Below, one piece after another: positions 25,763 through 34,999 of a stretch of 64,000 nucleotides of DNA. Under the pieces are notes generated by a model, which did not search any database, was not told where the DNA came from, and saw nothing but the letters and a program-made list of their open reading frames with translations. A program made the position numbers and the translations under genes. The first letter of the stretch is position 1; every line of letters begins with the position of its first letter. The stretch is from NCBI GenBank assembly GCA_035263125.1, contig DATFRP010000082.1, positions 1-64,000 of the forward strand, read 5' to 3'. This DNA is from Gp6-AA40 sp035263125. GTDB taxonomy: Bacteria; Acidobacteriota; Vicinamibacteria; Vicinamibacterales; UBA2999.

Positions 25763-28404
25763 GCTGGTGGTCTCGGGTCTGGCATCGCCGCCGGCTCGAG
25801 CATCAGCTCCACAAAGAGCTGCAGTTCCACGTCGACCAATACACCGCCGACCTGATCGACCGTGGTCTCGATCCGATCGAGGCGGAACGACGGGCGCGTC
25901 TCGAATTTGGCGGCGTCGAACAGATCAAGGAGCAGTGCCGCGACGCGCGCGGCACCCGCTGGTTCGACGATCTGGTGCTCGATGTCCGATACACCCTTCG
26001 TTCCTTGCGAAAACGAGCGGGCTTTGCCGCCGTCGCGATCGGAACGGTCGCCCTCGGCGTCGGCGCGGCCACCGTCATGTTCACGGTCGTCAACGGCGTC
26101 CTGCTCAAGCCGCTGGCCTACGCGGATCCGTCGCGGCTGGTCGCGCTCCACGAGGAGACCGCGTACAGCACGCAGTTCGGCAACACGTGGGCGTTTGCGT
26201 ACCCGAACTATCTCGATTGCCGCAGCGACGTCCGAGCGCTCGCGCTGACCGCGTGGCGCGTTGGCGGCGGGATCGTCAGCGGCTCGGGCGATCCTGAATA
26301 CGCGCCAGGATTTCAGATCTCGTCGAATCTGTTTGCGGTTCTCGGCGTTCGGCTCGATCGCGGGCGCGCGTTTCTGGACGAGGAAGACCGTCCCGGCGGC
26401 GCGCCAGTGGCGATCATCAGCCATCGGCTATGGCAACGGCGGTACGCCGCGCACCCCGGAATCATCGGCGAACGCCTCGTGCTCGACGGCACCTCCTACT
26501 CCATCGTGGGAGTGACCCCTGATGGTTTCCAGTTGGCCGGTGATGGCGACGTGTTCACGCCGCTCGGACAGGCACCACCGGCGCAGCTTCGCAATCGCGG
26601 CCTGCATCCCGGCATTCGGGTATGGGGCCGCCTGCAGGTTGACGCCTCCCTGCGCGACGCGCAAGCGCAGCTGACGGTCGTGGGTCGGCGTCTCGCCGAG
26701 CAATACCGCGATTCGAACGAGAGACGGACGTTCGTCGCGTCACCGCTGCGACCCGACGTTGGCAACGTCAGTTCTACACTGTGGCTGCTGTTCGGCGCCG
26801 TCTTTCTGGTGTTGCTCATCGCATGCGCCAACGTGGCGAGTCTGCTTCTGGCGCGCGCCGTCGCGCGACATCGCGAGCTGACGCTGCGCGCGGCTCTCGG
26901 TGCCGGACGCGGCCGGCTCTTCCGACAGTGCTTCACCGAGAGCGCCATGCTGGCCGTGATCGGCGGCGCACTCGGTGTCCTGCTCGCGGCGGTCGCCGTC
27001 CAGCCGTTCATCGCCTTGTGGCCCGGCGAGCTGCCGCGTGCCGAGCAGGTGCAGCTCGATTGGCACGTGCTGCTCTTCGCACTGGTCTTATCGCTTGTAA
27101 GCAGCGTGCTCTTCGGATTGGCGCCAGCGCTGCGCGCGCCCGCGCGTCAGCTCGAGCACGTCCTCCGATCGTCAGGCCGTACGGTTCGCGGGAGCTCGCG
27201 AGCGCTGCACAACGCGTTTGTGGTGTCCGAGGTGGCACTGGCGATCGTTCTGCTTGTCAGTGCCGGTGCGCTCGGCCGCACGCTCATCCGGCTCTCGTCG
27301 CTCGACCCGGGCGTCAACCGACAGAACGTGCTCGTCACCCGCATGGCACTCTCACCGGCGACGCTGATCGATCCCGCGCGAACCCGCGCGACCTGGAACG
27401 ACGTGCTCGAGCGTGCTCGTCACGTGCCCGGCGTGCAGGCCGCTGCGATCGTCGATACGGTCCCGATGCGACCGGGCAACAACCAGCTCGGATATTGGAC
27501 CAGCGGGAACCTTCCCCCATCGAACCAGCAGCCGATCGCCTTGGCAACGTCTGTCTCCAAGGAGTACGCGAAGGTCATGGGACTCTCGTTGAGTGCAGGA
27601 CGATTCTTCGACGAACACGACGGACCGACCAGCATTCCGGTCGTCATCATCGACGATGTGCTGGCGCGAACGGCGTTTAGTGACGCGAACCCCGTCGGCA
27701 GGAAGATGTGGATTCCCAACCTCGGTGAAGGCCCGTTTGAAATCGTCGGCGTCGTCGGCCATGTGCGGCACTGGGGCCTGGCGAGCGACGATCAGTCGAC
27801 CGTGCGGGCGCAGATCTACTACCCGTTTGCGCAGCTACCCGACCGATTCGTACGACGTTGGTCGGAGCTCATGTCAATCGCCGTTCGAACATCGGTACCG
27901 CCTCTGAACGTTGTCGAGACGTTGCGGCACGAACTGCGCGGGAGCACAGGCGATCAGGTGCTCTACGAGGTGCGCACGCTGGATCAACTTGCGAGCAATT
28001 CCCTGGCGCGCGCGCGATTCCTGCTGATGCTCTTCGGCGTCTTCGCCGGCGTGGCGCTCGGGCTCGCCTGCATCGGGATCTACGGCGTGCTGTCGTTTCT
28101 GACCAACGAACGTGTGCCGGAGATCGGCGCACGCATGGCCATTGGCGCGAACGCGGGACAGGTCTTGCGACTGGTCGTCGGTCAAAGTCTTCGTGTCATC
28201 GCCACCGGACTTGCAGCCGGAACACTTGCGGCGCTCGCGGCCGGCCGTCTGCTCGAGCAACAGATCGACGGCATGCGCGCGACCGAGCCGTCTACGTTGG
28301 GCGCCATGATTGCGGTGCTCGTTGCTGCGGCGATGCTGGCCACGTACATCCCCGCGCGCCGCGCCAGTCGCCTCGACGTAATGACGGCGCTTCGACAGGA
28401 TTAG
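25759..28404 (+). CDS. ADOP-type ABC transporter permease (FtsX/MacB-like)
   Basis: 881 aa. The N-terminal cytoplasmic helix region (LHKELQFHVDQYTADLIDRG) leads to a first membrane segment (VAIGTVALGVGAATVMFTVV) and a MacB-type periplasmic domain, three further membrane segments near 380-450, then a second periplasmic domain and a final FtsX bundle (FGVFAGVALGLACIGIYGVL, RMAIGANAGQVLRLVVGQSL). The duplicated layout without a neighbouring ATPase defines the acidobacterial duplicated orphan permeases. Its substrate and energy source are unknown. The start overlaps the PadR stop; the end is 6 nt from a convergent gene. Confidence 0.92.
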   Translation: MSWWSRVWHRRRLEHQLHKELQFHVDQYTADLIDRGLDPIEAERRARLEFGGVEQIKEQCRDARGTRWFDDLVLDVRYTLRSLRKRAGFAAVAIGTVALGVGAATVMFTVVNGVLLKPLAYADPSRLVALHEETAYSTQFGNTWAFAYPNYLDCRSDVRALALTAWRVGGGIVSGSGDPEYAPGFQISSNLFAVLGVRLDRGRAFLDEEDRPGGAPVAIISHRLWQRRYAAHPGIIGERLVLDGTSYSIVGVTPDGFQLAGDGDVFTPLGQAPPAQLRNRGLHPGIRVWGRLQVDASLRDAQAQLTVVGRRLAEQYRDSNERRTFVASPLRPDVGNVSSTLWLLFGAVFLVLLIACANVASLLLARAVARHRELTLRAALGAGRGRLFRQCFTESAMLAVIGGALGVLLAAVAVQPFIALWPGELPRAEQVQLDWHVLLFALVLSLVSSVLFGLAPALRAPARQLEHVLRSSGRTVRGSSRALHNAFVVSEVALAIVLLVSAGALGRTLIRLSSLDPGVNRQNVLVTRMALSPATLIDPARTRATWNDVLERARHVPGVQAAAIVDTVPMRPGNNQLGYWTSGNLPPSNQQPIALATSVSKEYAKVMGLSLSAGRFFDEHDGPTSIPVVIIDDVLARTAFSDANPVGRKMWIPNLGEGPFEIVGVVGHVRHWGLASDDQSTVRAQIYYPFAQLPDRFVRRWSELMSIAVRTSVPPLNVVETLRHELRGSTGDQVLYEVRTLDQLASNSLARARFLLMLFGVFAGVALGLACIGIYGVLSFLTNERVPEIGARMAIGANAGQVLRLVVGQSLRVIATGLAAGTLAALAAGRLLEQQIDGMRATEPSTLGAMIAVLVAAAMLATYIPARRASRLDVMTALRQD

Positions 28405-28410
28405 TGGAGT

Positions 28411-29286
28411 CTAGTCGTAGTACGCGGGCGACTTTTTCAGCTTCGCGTTCGCGCCGAAGTCGTGCTCGATCCAGATCGTCGTCTTTGTCTTCGCGAGGTA
28501 CTCCTCGATTTTCGCGCGTGACGCCGCCGACTGCTGGACGCTGAACTCGTTGTCGGGCGGCGCGCGATGGAACGCGCGTTCCGGCGGATAGTGATACAGG
28601 TCTCCTGCGATCATGATGCGCCCCGTTGACGCGAGCTGCAGCACCAGCACCTGGTGACCGGGTGTGTGGCCGGGCGCGGCTTTGATGATCGCCTTGCCGT
28701 CGCCGAAGACGTCGTACTCGTCCTTGTCGATCGTGATCGACTTGCTGTGCTCGAGCGCGGTGTAGAAGGCTGGTTCGACGCGCTCGTTTCCCGGCTTCCA
28801 CATGAACTCGCGCTCCACCTTTGGTGTCAGCCACGTCGACGCCGCGAACTGATTCAAGTTTGCGGAGTGATCTTTGTGCGCGTGAGAAATCGCCACGTAG
28901 GTGATGTCGGCGGGGCTGTAACCGATCGCCGCGAGCTGGCTCTTGAGCGTGCGCGTCACCACCGCCTTCGCAACGGCGTTGAGATCGTAACGCGCGCCGC
29001 CGGTCCCGGCCTTTTCGACGGTGGCGTCGGGAATGACGCCGACATCCCACATCAGTGTGCCCTTGGGATGCGCGACCAGAAAGCAGGGCACCGGCATCCG
29101 CGTCTCTCCGGCTTCGGCGGTCGTCACGTGGTACCGCTCGACGCCCTCTTTCGCGATGTTCAGCAGCCCGCAGTCGAACACATAGAGCCGCATCGTCTTT
29201 GGGGGTGATGCCTTCGTTGGAGAGGGAGTCTGAGCGGCGACCAGGGTGCCCACGACCAATACCGCAATCGCTATCGCGCTACGCAT
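28411..29286 (-). CDS. MBL-fold hydrolase, N-acyl-homoserine-lactonase-like
   Basis: 291 aa with a signal peptide (about 1-18). It has the metallo-beta-lactamase fold: zinc site SHAHKDHSANL (about residue 133), second His in APGHTPGHQVLVLQL and metal Asp in MIAGDLYHY. Overall layout follows AttM/AiiA-like N-acyl-homoserine lactonases (FLVAHPKGTLMWDVGV), but the first motif has HAHKDH rather than HLHFDH, so the lactone substrate is uncertain and export argues against a purely cytoplasmic quorum-quenching role. Only 6 nt separate it from the convergent permease gene. Confidence 0.8.
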   Translation of the reverse strand: MRSAIAIAVLVVGTLVAAQTPSPTKASPPKTMRLYVFDCGLLNIAKEGVERYHVTTAEAGETRMPVPCFLVAHPKGTLMWDVGVIPDATVEKAGTGGARYDLNAVAKAVVTRTLKSQLAAIGYSPADITYVAISHAHKDHSANLNQFAASTWLTPKVEREFMWKPGNERVEPAFYTALEHSKSITIDKDEYDVFGDGKAIIKAAPGHTPGHQVLVLQLASTGRIMIAGDLYHYPPERAFHRAPPDNEFSVQQSAASRAKIEEYLAKTKTTIWIEHDFGANAKLKKSPAYYD

Positions 29287-29316
29287 CGCTCACCTCGGGC
29301 GCAGATTATAGGCAGA

Positions 29317-29339
29317 GTGCGGAGAAAAGCGTCCACGCA
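29317..29339. repeat. Dispersed 23-nt repeat, partner at 25121-25143
   Basis: Same sequence as 25121-25143 apart from one C/T change; located 31 nt upstream of the lactonase-like gene start. The rest of 29287-29539 shows nothing I can identify except a GGAGG ribosome-binding site at the right end. Confidence 0.6.
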
Positions 29340-29539
29340 ACGCGATGACCTTTCGCAGGACTTACTCCTGTCGATCCTGGAGATGTCGGTCAGTTCGCGC
29401 TTTGATGGAGGGCCCTCGGTAAACGTCTGCACCTCGTGGCCACTATTCGATTCCTGTCCGAAGTCTCTGTCGACGTTCGCTGGAACTGGGCCACAATGCG
29501 CACGCGTACCCGCGTGGACGCACTCACCTGGAGGCACGT

Positions 29540-31033
29540 ATGCTCAAAACCCTACCGGTTGCCGCGGTCCTGGCGGGCTTGCTCTCGTCAAGCGTGGCCG
29601 CACAGAATGCCAGTCCGGTCATCGCTGCGGCGTCAAAGGCAATGGGCGCCGACAGTCTGACCTCGATCACCTACTCGGGAAGTGCCCGAAACGGCGCGTT
29701 CGGGCAGAGCAAGAGCATCGGCGATCCCATGGGGCCGGTGAACACGACGCGAATCACCAAGTACACTCGCACCATCAATTTCGGGAGCAGCGATCCCTCG
29801 GCTCTTGTCTCACGTGCGACCGGCACGACGCAGCCGCCGGTCGTGCCCGGCACACCGGCGCCCACGCCCGGCGTGTTCAATCAGAACATCACCGGCATGC
29901 AGGCATCGAGCAACTGGAATCAGGCACTGAACATCTGGACGACGCCATGGGGTTTCGTCAAAGGCGCGGCGGCCAACAACGCCACGGTGCGACAGCAGGA
30001 CGGCCAGCAGGTCGTCTCGTTCTCACCGCCTAATCTCAAGTCGCCGTCCGGTCGGACCTATTCGGTGACTGGATACCTCGACAATCTGAATCGCGTGACC
30101 AAGGTGGAAACACGGGTCGACCACGCCGTGGTCGGCGACCTGCTCGTTGAATTCGAGTACTCGAACTACCAGAGCATGAACGGCGTGCAGGTCCCGGGGC
30201 GCATCGTTCAGAAGCAGGCCGGCATGCCGACCTTCGCTGCGACGATCACGTCAGCGACGCCGAACCCGCCGAACCTCACCGCGCTGCTGACGCCACCGCC
30301 CCCTCCGACGCCCGGTCCCGGTGCGCCGCCGCCCGGTGCGCCGCAGGCCGCTGCGGGTCCACCGCCAGTCGAGAAGATCGGTGACGGCGTGTTCAAAATC
30401 GGCGGCAATTACACCTCGCTCGCCGTCGATATGGGCGATCACATCCTCGTCGTCGAAAGCGGACAGAGCGACGCGCGTGGCATGGCGGTCATGGCCGCAG
30501 CCAAGCAGGCGATTCCAAACAAGCCGATCCGCTTCGTCGTGAACTCACATCCGCACTTCGATCACGCGAGCGGTCTGGCCGCAGCAGTGGCCGAAGGCGC
30601 AACGATCCTCACGCACAACAACAACGAGGCAGTGCTCGAGCGTCTGCTTGCAGGTTCACGCTCGCTGACCGGCGACAGCCTGTCGAAGCTCTCCGGCCGC
30701 CGCGCCGACGTCGTCACCGGCGTCGGCGATCGCGATGTACGGAAGGGAAGCAACGGCAAGATCGTCGAGCTGCATCGCATCCCGAACGAGCACAGCAATG
30801 GGTTGCTCGCGGTGTATCTGCCGGCGGAGAAGGTGCTCTGGTCCGCGGACATCACCGTCGTGAACCCCAATCCAAATCAGCTCGGGGTGGTGAAGTCCGC
30901 GGTCGCGACGTTCGATCGGCTGAAGCTCGATTACAACGGCTGGATTCCGGCGCATCCACCGAACCCTGACAAGCCTCTCACGAAAGCGGATGTCATGGCT
31001 GCGGTGAAAACGGTGAAAACGGGCACGAATTAA
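29540..31033 (+). CDS. Exported two-domain MBL-fold hydrolase
   Basis: 497 aa. Signal peptide (ends SSVAAQ, about 21), an N-terminal beta-rich domain (about 25-235; YSVTGYLDNLNRVTKVETRV) resembling lipoprotein-carrier-like folds, a Pro-rich linker (about 250-280), then an MBL domain with zinc motif NSHPHFDHASGL (about residue 337) and later IPNEHSNGLLAVYLPAEKVL and LWSADITVVNPNPNQLG. The reaction is unknown. GGAGG stands 5 nt upstream of the ATG. It is divergent from the lactonase-like gene and convergent with the amidohydrolase. Confidence 0.85.
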   Translation: MLKTLPVAAVLAGLLSSSVAAQNASPVIAAASKAMGADSLTSITYSGSARNGAFGQSKSIGDPMGPVNTTRITKYTRTINFGSSDPSALVSRATGTTQPPVVPGTPAPTPGVFNQNITGMQASSNWNQALNIWTTPWGFVKGAAANNATVRQQDGQQVVSFSPPNLKSPSGRTYSVTGYLDNLNRVTKVETRVDHAVVGDLLVEFEYSNYQSMNGVQVPGRIVQKQAGMPTFAATITSATPNPPNLTALLTPPPPPTPGPGAPPPGAPQAAAGPPPVEKIGDGVFKIGGNYTSLAVDMGDHILVVESGQSDARGMAVMAAAKQAIPNKPIRFVVNSHPHFDHASGLAAAVAEGATILTHNNNEAVLERLLAGSRSLTGDSLSKLSGRRADVVTGVGDRDVRKGSNGKIVELHRIPNEHSNGLLAVYLPAEKVLWSADITVVNPNPNQLGVVKSAVATFDRLKLDYNGWIPAHPPNPDKPLTKADVMAAVKTVKTGTN

Positions 31034-31040
31034 CGAACTT

Positions 31041-31103
31041 CGACACACTGAGGCACAGAGGCAGAAAGAAGACAAATCGTCTCGGTGCCTCCGTGTGTCG
31101 TGA
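31041..31103. repeat. Word-type hairpin between convergent genes
   Basis: CGACACACTGAGGCACAGAG on the left pairs imperfectly with GTGCCTCCGTGTGTCGTGAG on the right (31084-31103) around a GAAGACAAATCGTCTC core. It occupies the whole gap between the 3' ends of the MBL and amidohydrolase genes, a position fitting a bidirectional terminator. Confidence 0.65.
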
Positions 31104-31112
31104 GGAGTGACA

Positions 31113-32447
31113 TCAGTTCGGGCGGCTCGGAAGGTCGCTTTTTACCACCCAGCCGCCCTTCATCACGAAGCGTACGCGCTGTAGCTCGCTGATGTCGGTC
31201 AACGGATTCCCTGCTACTGCGATCAGGTCCGCGAGCTTTCCTTTCTCGGTGCTGCCGATGCGATCCACCCAGTTGTAGTTCAGCATCCGCGCGGTCGGCA
31301 GGAACGGCATCTTCAGCGCGTCGACCGGCGTCATGCCCCACTTGATGAAATAGGCGAACTGGTCGGCTTGTCTGCCATGCGGCACGTCGGCTGATGTGGC
31401 GCCGCTTCCGAAGACGAACGTGACGCCCGCGGCCTTGGCTTTCTTGAAGGCCTGTTCGGCCATCTTCAATCGACTGTTCTTCCCGCCCGTGATCTTCAAG
31501 TCGCCCGCTTCGAGCGCGACCAGATCGTCGATCGTCAGCTCGAACGGCAGCTTCCTGTCGACCAGGAGTTTCAGTGACGTCTCGTCGAGATCGGTGAGGT
31601 GGTTCGGCGCGTCGACGCCGGCCTTGAGACAACTGAGCTGCCCTTCCCCGCCGTAGGTGTGACACGCGACCTTCAATCCAAGGCGATGCGCCTCGTCCAC
31701 CACCGCCATCACTTCTTCTTCGGTGAGCGACGGGCTGTTGACCAGCGTGCCGTCGGGCTTGAACACGTTGTACTCGTCGCCAACGTAATCCTGCGTCGTG
31801 TAGATCTTCACCCAGTCGACGCCGTGCAGCTTCGCCTCGCGCACCGCTGCGCGCGCGAGCCATGGCGAGTTCGGGTTCTTGCTCTCGGTGAAGCGATCCT
31901 GGAAGCGCTCGAAGAAGGAGGGATACGGACGCGCGGCACGTTGATTGAGCGACTGCCCCACGACCTGCATCCTCGGACCGAGCAGCACGCCGCGATTGAT
32001 CGCGTTGCGCAGATCGACTGTGCCGTACCCGCCGCGCGAATCCATGTCGAGCACGGTGGTGAAGCCGGCGTCGAGATCGGCCTGCGCGTTGGCGACCGCG
32101 ACGATCGTTCGTGTCGCTTCGGAGAGCTCGTCGGCCGGATACACGTGGACGTGCGCATCAATCATGCCGGGCAGCACCGTCGCGCTGGTCAGATCGATCA
32201 CGCGCGCGTCGGAGGGGATCGAGATCGATGGCCCGACGTCCGCAATGCGATCGCCGCGTATGAGGACGATCTGATTTGCCGCCATCGTGCCGGTTCGGCT
32301 GTCGAACAGGCGACCGGCCCGAATGGCGATCGTCTGCGTCGCGGGCGCGAGGAACTTTGCCGGGGCGCTTGCAATGCCGCCCTGGCCTCGCAAGACTGCC
32401 GACAAGCCGACGGCCGCCAACGTCACCGCAAACAGCGCACGACGCAT
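31113..32447 (-). CDS. Amidohydrolase family protein with altered metal-Asp motif
   Basis: 444 aa, exported (signal peptide about 1-21). TIM-barrel amidohydrolase: N-terminal beta-sandwich, metal pair in MIDAHVHVYPAD, lysine in HGVDWVKIYTTQDY, histidines in GLKVACHTYGGEG and VDAPNHLTDLD. Where most relatives read GTDAG, with the catalytic Asp, this protein reads FGSGATSADVPHGRQADQF; Asp may be supplied by SAD or lost. Prolidase/imidazolonepropionase-like relatives act on cyclic amides or dipeptides; the substrate here is unknown. ATG 32445-32447 is preceded by AGGAGG. Confidence 0.87.
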   Translation of the reverse strand: MRRALFAVTLAAVGLSAVLRGQGGIASAPAKFLAPATQTIAIRAGRLFDSRTGTMAANQIVLIRGDRIADVGPSISIPSDARVIDLTSATVLPGMIDAHVHVYPADELSEATRTIVAVANAQADLDAGFTTVLDMDSRGGYGTVDLRNAINRGVLLGPRMQVVGQSLNQRAARPYPSFFERFQDRFTESKNPNSPWLARAAVREAKLHGVDWVKIYTTQDYVGDEYNVFKPDGTLVNSPSLTEEEVMAVVDEAHRLGLKVACHTYGGEGQLSCLKAGVDAPNHLTDLDETSLKLLVDRKLPFELTIDDLVALEAGDLKITGGKNSRLKMAEQAFKKAKAAGVTFVFGSGATSADVPHGRQADQFAYFIKWGMTPVDALKMPFLPTARMLNYNWVDRIGSTEKGKLADLIAVAGNPLTDISELQRVRFVMKGGWVVKSDLPSRPN

Positions 32448-32556
32448 ACGTCCTCCTGTGCACGTAGGGTCCACCTGCAGGCGGACCTCGCGTTCCAAGG
32501 CGGGACTATAGCCTGTATCCTGATTTGCTCGGACCATTGAGACATAATTCGCTGCT

Positions 32557-33726
32557 ATGGCAACAACGGGCGTCACGGCAGGCACAGATCTCAGGGAACG
32601 GGCGAAGGCCGTCGCCCGCATCGCCGACGAACACGCGGCGTACGGCGACAAGGAAGGACGGCTGGCCGAACCGGTCGTCGAAGCCCTCCATCGCGAAGGC
32701 ATCTTCGGCATGTGGGTGCCGACGTCCGTCCACGGCGGGGCCGAGCTCGATCCGGTGTCGTCGATCGGCGTGATTGAAAACCTCGCGTATGGCGACCCTT
32801 CGACCGGATGGGTGCTCATGGCCGCAGCGCTTGCGATCGGAACGGGAGCCGCCTATCTCGAAGACGCAGCGGTCAGCGAGCTGTTCGGCAAACCGCGGCT
32901 GCCCGTGATCGCCGGCCAGGGCACCAGGCCCGGCAAGGCGGTACCGGCCAAGGGGGGCTTCCAGCTCAGTGGCTCGTGGAGCTTCGCGTCCGGCATCAAG
33001 CACGGCTCGCACATCCATACGCTCGGCGTCATCGAGGGCACCGGCGAACCGCGGATCTTCGTGTTGCCGGTTGAAAAAGCGACGCTCATCGACAACTGGG
33101 ACGTCCTGGGCCTGCGCGGGACCGGCAGCATCGACTACCACATCGACGACGTCTTCGTGCCGGAGGGGTACACGCACTTCGCGCTCACCGAAACACCGAA
33201 GCGCGGTGGCAGTCTCTACAGCATCGGTGTGATCGGCTTCGCGATCATGTGCCATTCGGGTTGGGCCTGCGGCATCGGCCGGCGGGTGCTCGACGAGATT
33301 GCAGCGGGCGCCAAGAGCAAGATCGGGCGATCGGGCACATTGGCACAGAGCGAGTCGTTCCATCAGAACTACGCGAGGATCGAAGGCACCTATCGCGCCG
33401 CCCGGGCACTCGTGTACGAAGCATGGAATGATGCGAAGAGCTCGCTCGATCGCGGCGATCGGCTGTCGGTCCGGCAACACACGCTGATCCGGCTGGCGAT
33501 GGCGCACGTGACCTGGTCGGCGCATGAGGCCGCGCTCTTCGCGTACAAGTCGGCTGGCACGATCGCGTTGCGGTCCGGAACCCTGCAGCGGCTGTTCCGT
33601 GACATGCACGCCGGCACGCAGCACGTGGTCGCGTCGCCGCCGGTGTTTCAAGCGCTCGGACGCGAGCTGGCCGGACTCGCCGACGGACATCGATGGCAGT
33701 TCCTGGATCTCGTCCCGGGTACGTAG
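32557..33726 (+). CDS. Acyl-CoA dehydrogenase-fold flavoprotein (monooxygenase/hydroxylase type)
   Basis: 389 aa, no signal peptide. It has the acyl-CoA-dehydrogenase fold with a type-2 C-terminal domain (PF08028), as in flavin-dependent hydroxylases such as HsaA and IacA rather than true dehydrogenases. Markers: EGIFGMWVPTSVHGGAELDP, GYGDPSTGW-type NLAYGDPSTGWVLMAAAL, LSGSWSFASGIKHGSHIHTL, and the C-terminal helix AGTQHVVASPPVFQALGREL. A reductase partner would be needed for FMNH2, and none is adjacent. A REP pair follows and its TAG stop forms part of a degenerate GTAG element. Divergent from the amidohydrolase. Confidence 0.88.
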   Translation: MATTGVTAGTDLRERAKAVARIADEHAAYGDKEGRLAEPVVEALHREGIFGMWVPTSVHGGAELDPVSSIGVIENLAYGDPSTGWVLMAAALAIGTGAAYLEDAAVSELFGKPRLPVIAGQGTRPGKAVPAKGGFQLSGSWSFASGIKHGSHIHTLGVIEGTGEPRIFVLPVEKATLIDNWDVLGLRGTGSIDYHIDDVFVPEGYTHFALTETPKRGGSLYSIGVIGFAIMCHSGWACGIGRRVLDEIAAGAKSKIGRSGTLAQSESFHQNYARIEGTYRAARALVYEAWNDAKSSLDRGDRLSVRQHTLIRLAMAHVTWSAHEAALFAYKSAGTIALRSGTLQRLFRDMHAGTQHVVASPPVFQALGRELAGLADGHRWQFLDLVPGT

Positions 33727-33741
33727 TACACGGCTTCAGCC
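33723..33741 (+). repeat. Degenerate REP-like hairpin
   Basis: GTAG (33723-33726, including the stop codon of the flavoprotein gene) is followed by TACAC and a 4-bp stem GGCT-TC-AGCC (33732-33741). It stands directly before the clear REP at 33749. Confidence 0.45.
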
Positions 33742-33748
33742 CTGGTAC

Positions 33749-33771
33749 GTAGTGTCCGGCGTTAGCCGGAC
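33749..33771 (+). repeat. REP-type hairpin with 5' GTAG
   Basis: GTAG-T followed by GTCCGGC-GTTA-GCCGGAC (33754-33771), preceded by TAC. Same stem as 21641 and 63647. Located in the 58-nt gap before threonine synthase. Confidence 0.85.
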
Positions 33772-33784
33772 CAACCTTGGCCTC

Positions 33785-34987
33785 ATGCCATCAACGCTCA
33801 CACATCTCGAGTGCTCACGGCCGACATGTCGAGCGATCGCCGACCAGTCGCGCAGACAGAACCTCTGCGCGACGTGTCAGGCGCCTCTCCTCGCGCGATA
33901 TGACCTCGCGACCGCGCGCCGGACGTTGACGCGCAACGCGCTCGCCTCACGCGTGCATTCGATGTGGCGCTATGAGGAGGTGCTGCCCGGCGGCGCTCCA
34001 GTCACACTCGGCGAGGGCATGACGCCGCTCATCCATGCTCGTCGTCTCGGCAACGAGCTCGGTCTCGAGCGGCTGTACATCAAAGAAGAAGGGCAGAACC
34101 CGACGAACTCGTTCAAAGCGCGCGGGCTGTCGGCCGCGGTGACAATGGCCAAAGCGCTCGGCGTGGAAACGATCGCGCTCCCCACCGCCGGCAATGCCGG
34201 CGGCGCTGCGGCGGCGTACGCGGCACGTGCGGGCCTGAACTGTGTGGTCGCGATGCCGGCGGATACACCCGCAGCGATCGTGCTCGAAACACGCGCCTGC
34301 GGCGCGGACGTTCGATTGATCGACGGACTCATCTCCGACTGCGGCGCGTTCATCGCGGAGCACGCTGCGACGCACGGTTGGTATGAAGTATCGACGTTGA
34401 AGGAACCTTATCGGATCGAAGGCAAGAAGACGATGGGGTACGAGCTGTGGGAGGAGTTCGACGGCGCGTTACCAGACGTGATCGTCTACCCCACCGGCGG
34501 AGGCGTCGGCCTCATCGGCATGTGGAAGGCATTCGAAGAACTCGAGACGATGGGCCTGACCGGCAGTCATCGTCCGCGCATGATCGCGGCACAAGCCGAG
34601 GGCTGTGCGCCGATCGTGAAGGCGTTCGAGCAGCACGCCGCTTCGTCCGTCAAATGGGAGAACGCAACGACCGTCGCGGCCGGCCTCCGCGTGCCGAAAG
34701 CACTCGGCGATTTCATCATCCTCGCGGACATCTACGAGAGTCACGGCGAGGCGGTCGCAGTGAGCGACGAGGCGCTGATGTCCGCGTGCCGAGAGATGGC
34801 GCGGCTCGAAGGCATCTTCGCGGCACCCGAAGGCGGCGCCGGGCTCGCTGCGATTCAAAAACTCGTGAGTGAAGGAACAATCGGGCACCAAGAGTCGATC
34901 GTGCTCTTCAATACGGGCAGCGGCTACAAGTATCTCGAGGCTTGGCGGGACGCCGTCGGTATCCTCCGCGACCCGGACCTACAATGA
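33785..34987 (+). CDS. thrC: Threonine synthase
   Basis: 400 aa PLP enzyme that converts O-phosphohomoserine to threonine (EC 4.2.3.1). N-terminal Cys pairs (ECSRPTC and CATCQAP) form a zinc-ribbon-like motif found in this subgroup. The PLP lysine lies in EGQNPTNSFKARGLSAAVTM (SFK), the phosphate loop in PTAGNAGGAAAAYAARAG, and the C-terminal PLP ring contact in VLFNTGSGYKYLEAW. The start was set at the ATG at 33785 just after the REP element; no strong ribosome-binding site is seen. Xanthine-dehydrogenase-type genes follow within 12 nt, an unusual neighbour for threonine biosynthesis. Confidence 0.92.
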   Translation: MPSTLTHLECSRPTCRAIADQSRRQNLCATCQAPLLARYDLATARRTLTRNALASRVHSMWRYEEVLPGGAPVTLGEGMTPLIHARRLGNELGLERLYIKEEGQNPTNSFKARGLSAAVTMAKALGVETIALPTAGNAGGAAAAYAARAGLNCVVAMPADTPAAIVLETRACGADVRLIDGLISDCGAFIAEHAATHGWYEVSTLKEPYRIEGKKTMGYELWEEFDGALPDVIVYPTGGGVGLIGMWKAFEELETMGLTGSHRPRMIAAQAEGCAPIVKAFEQHAASSVKWENATTVAAGLRVPKALGDFIILADIYESHGEAVAVSDEALMSACREMARLEGIFAAPEGGAGLAAIQKLVSEGTIGHQESIVLFNTGSGYKYLEAWRDAVGILRDPDLQ

Positions 34988-34999
34988 GGGCGAGCGGCC

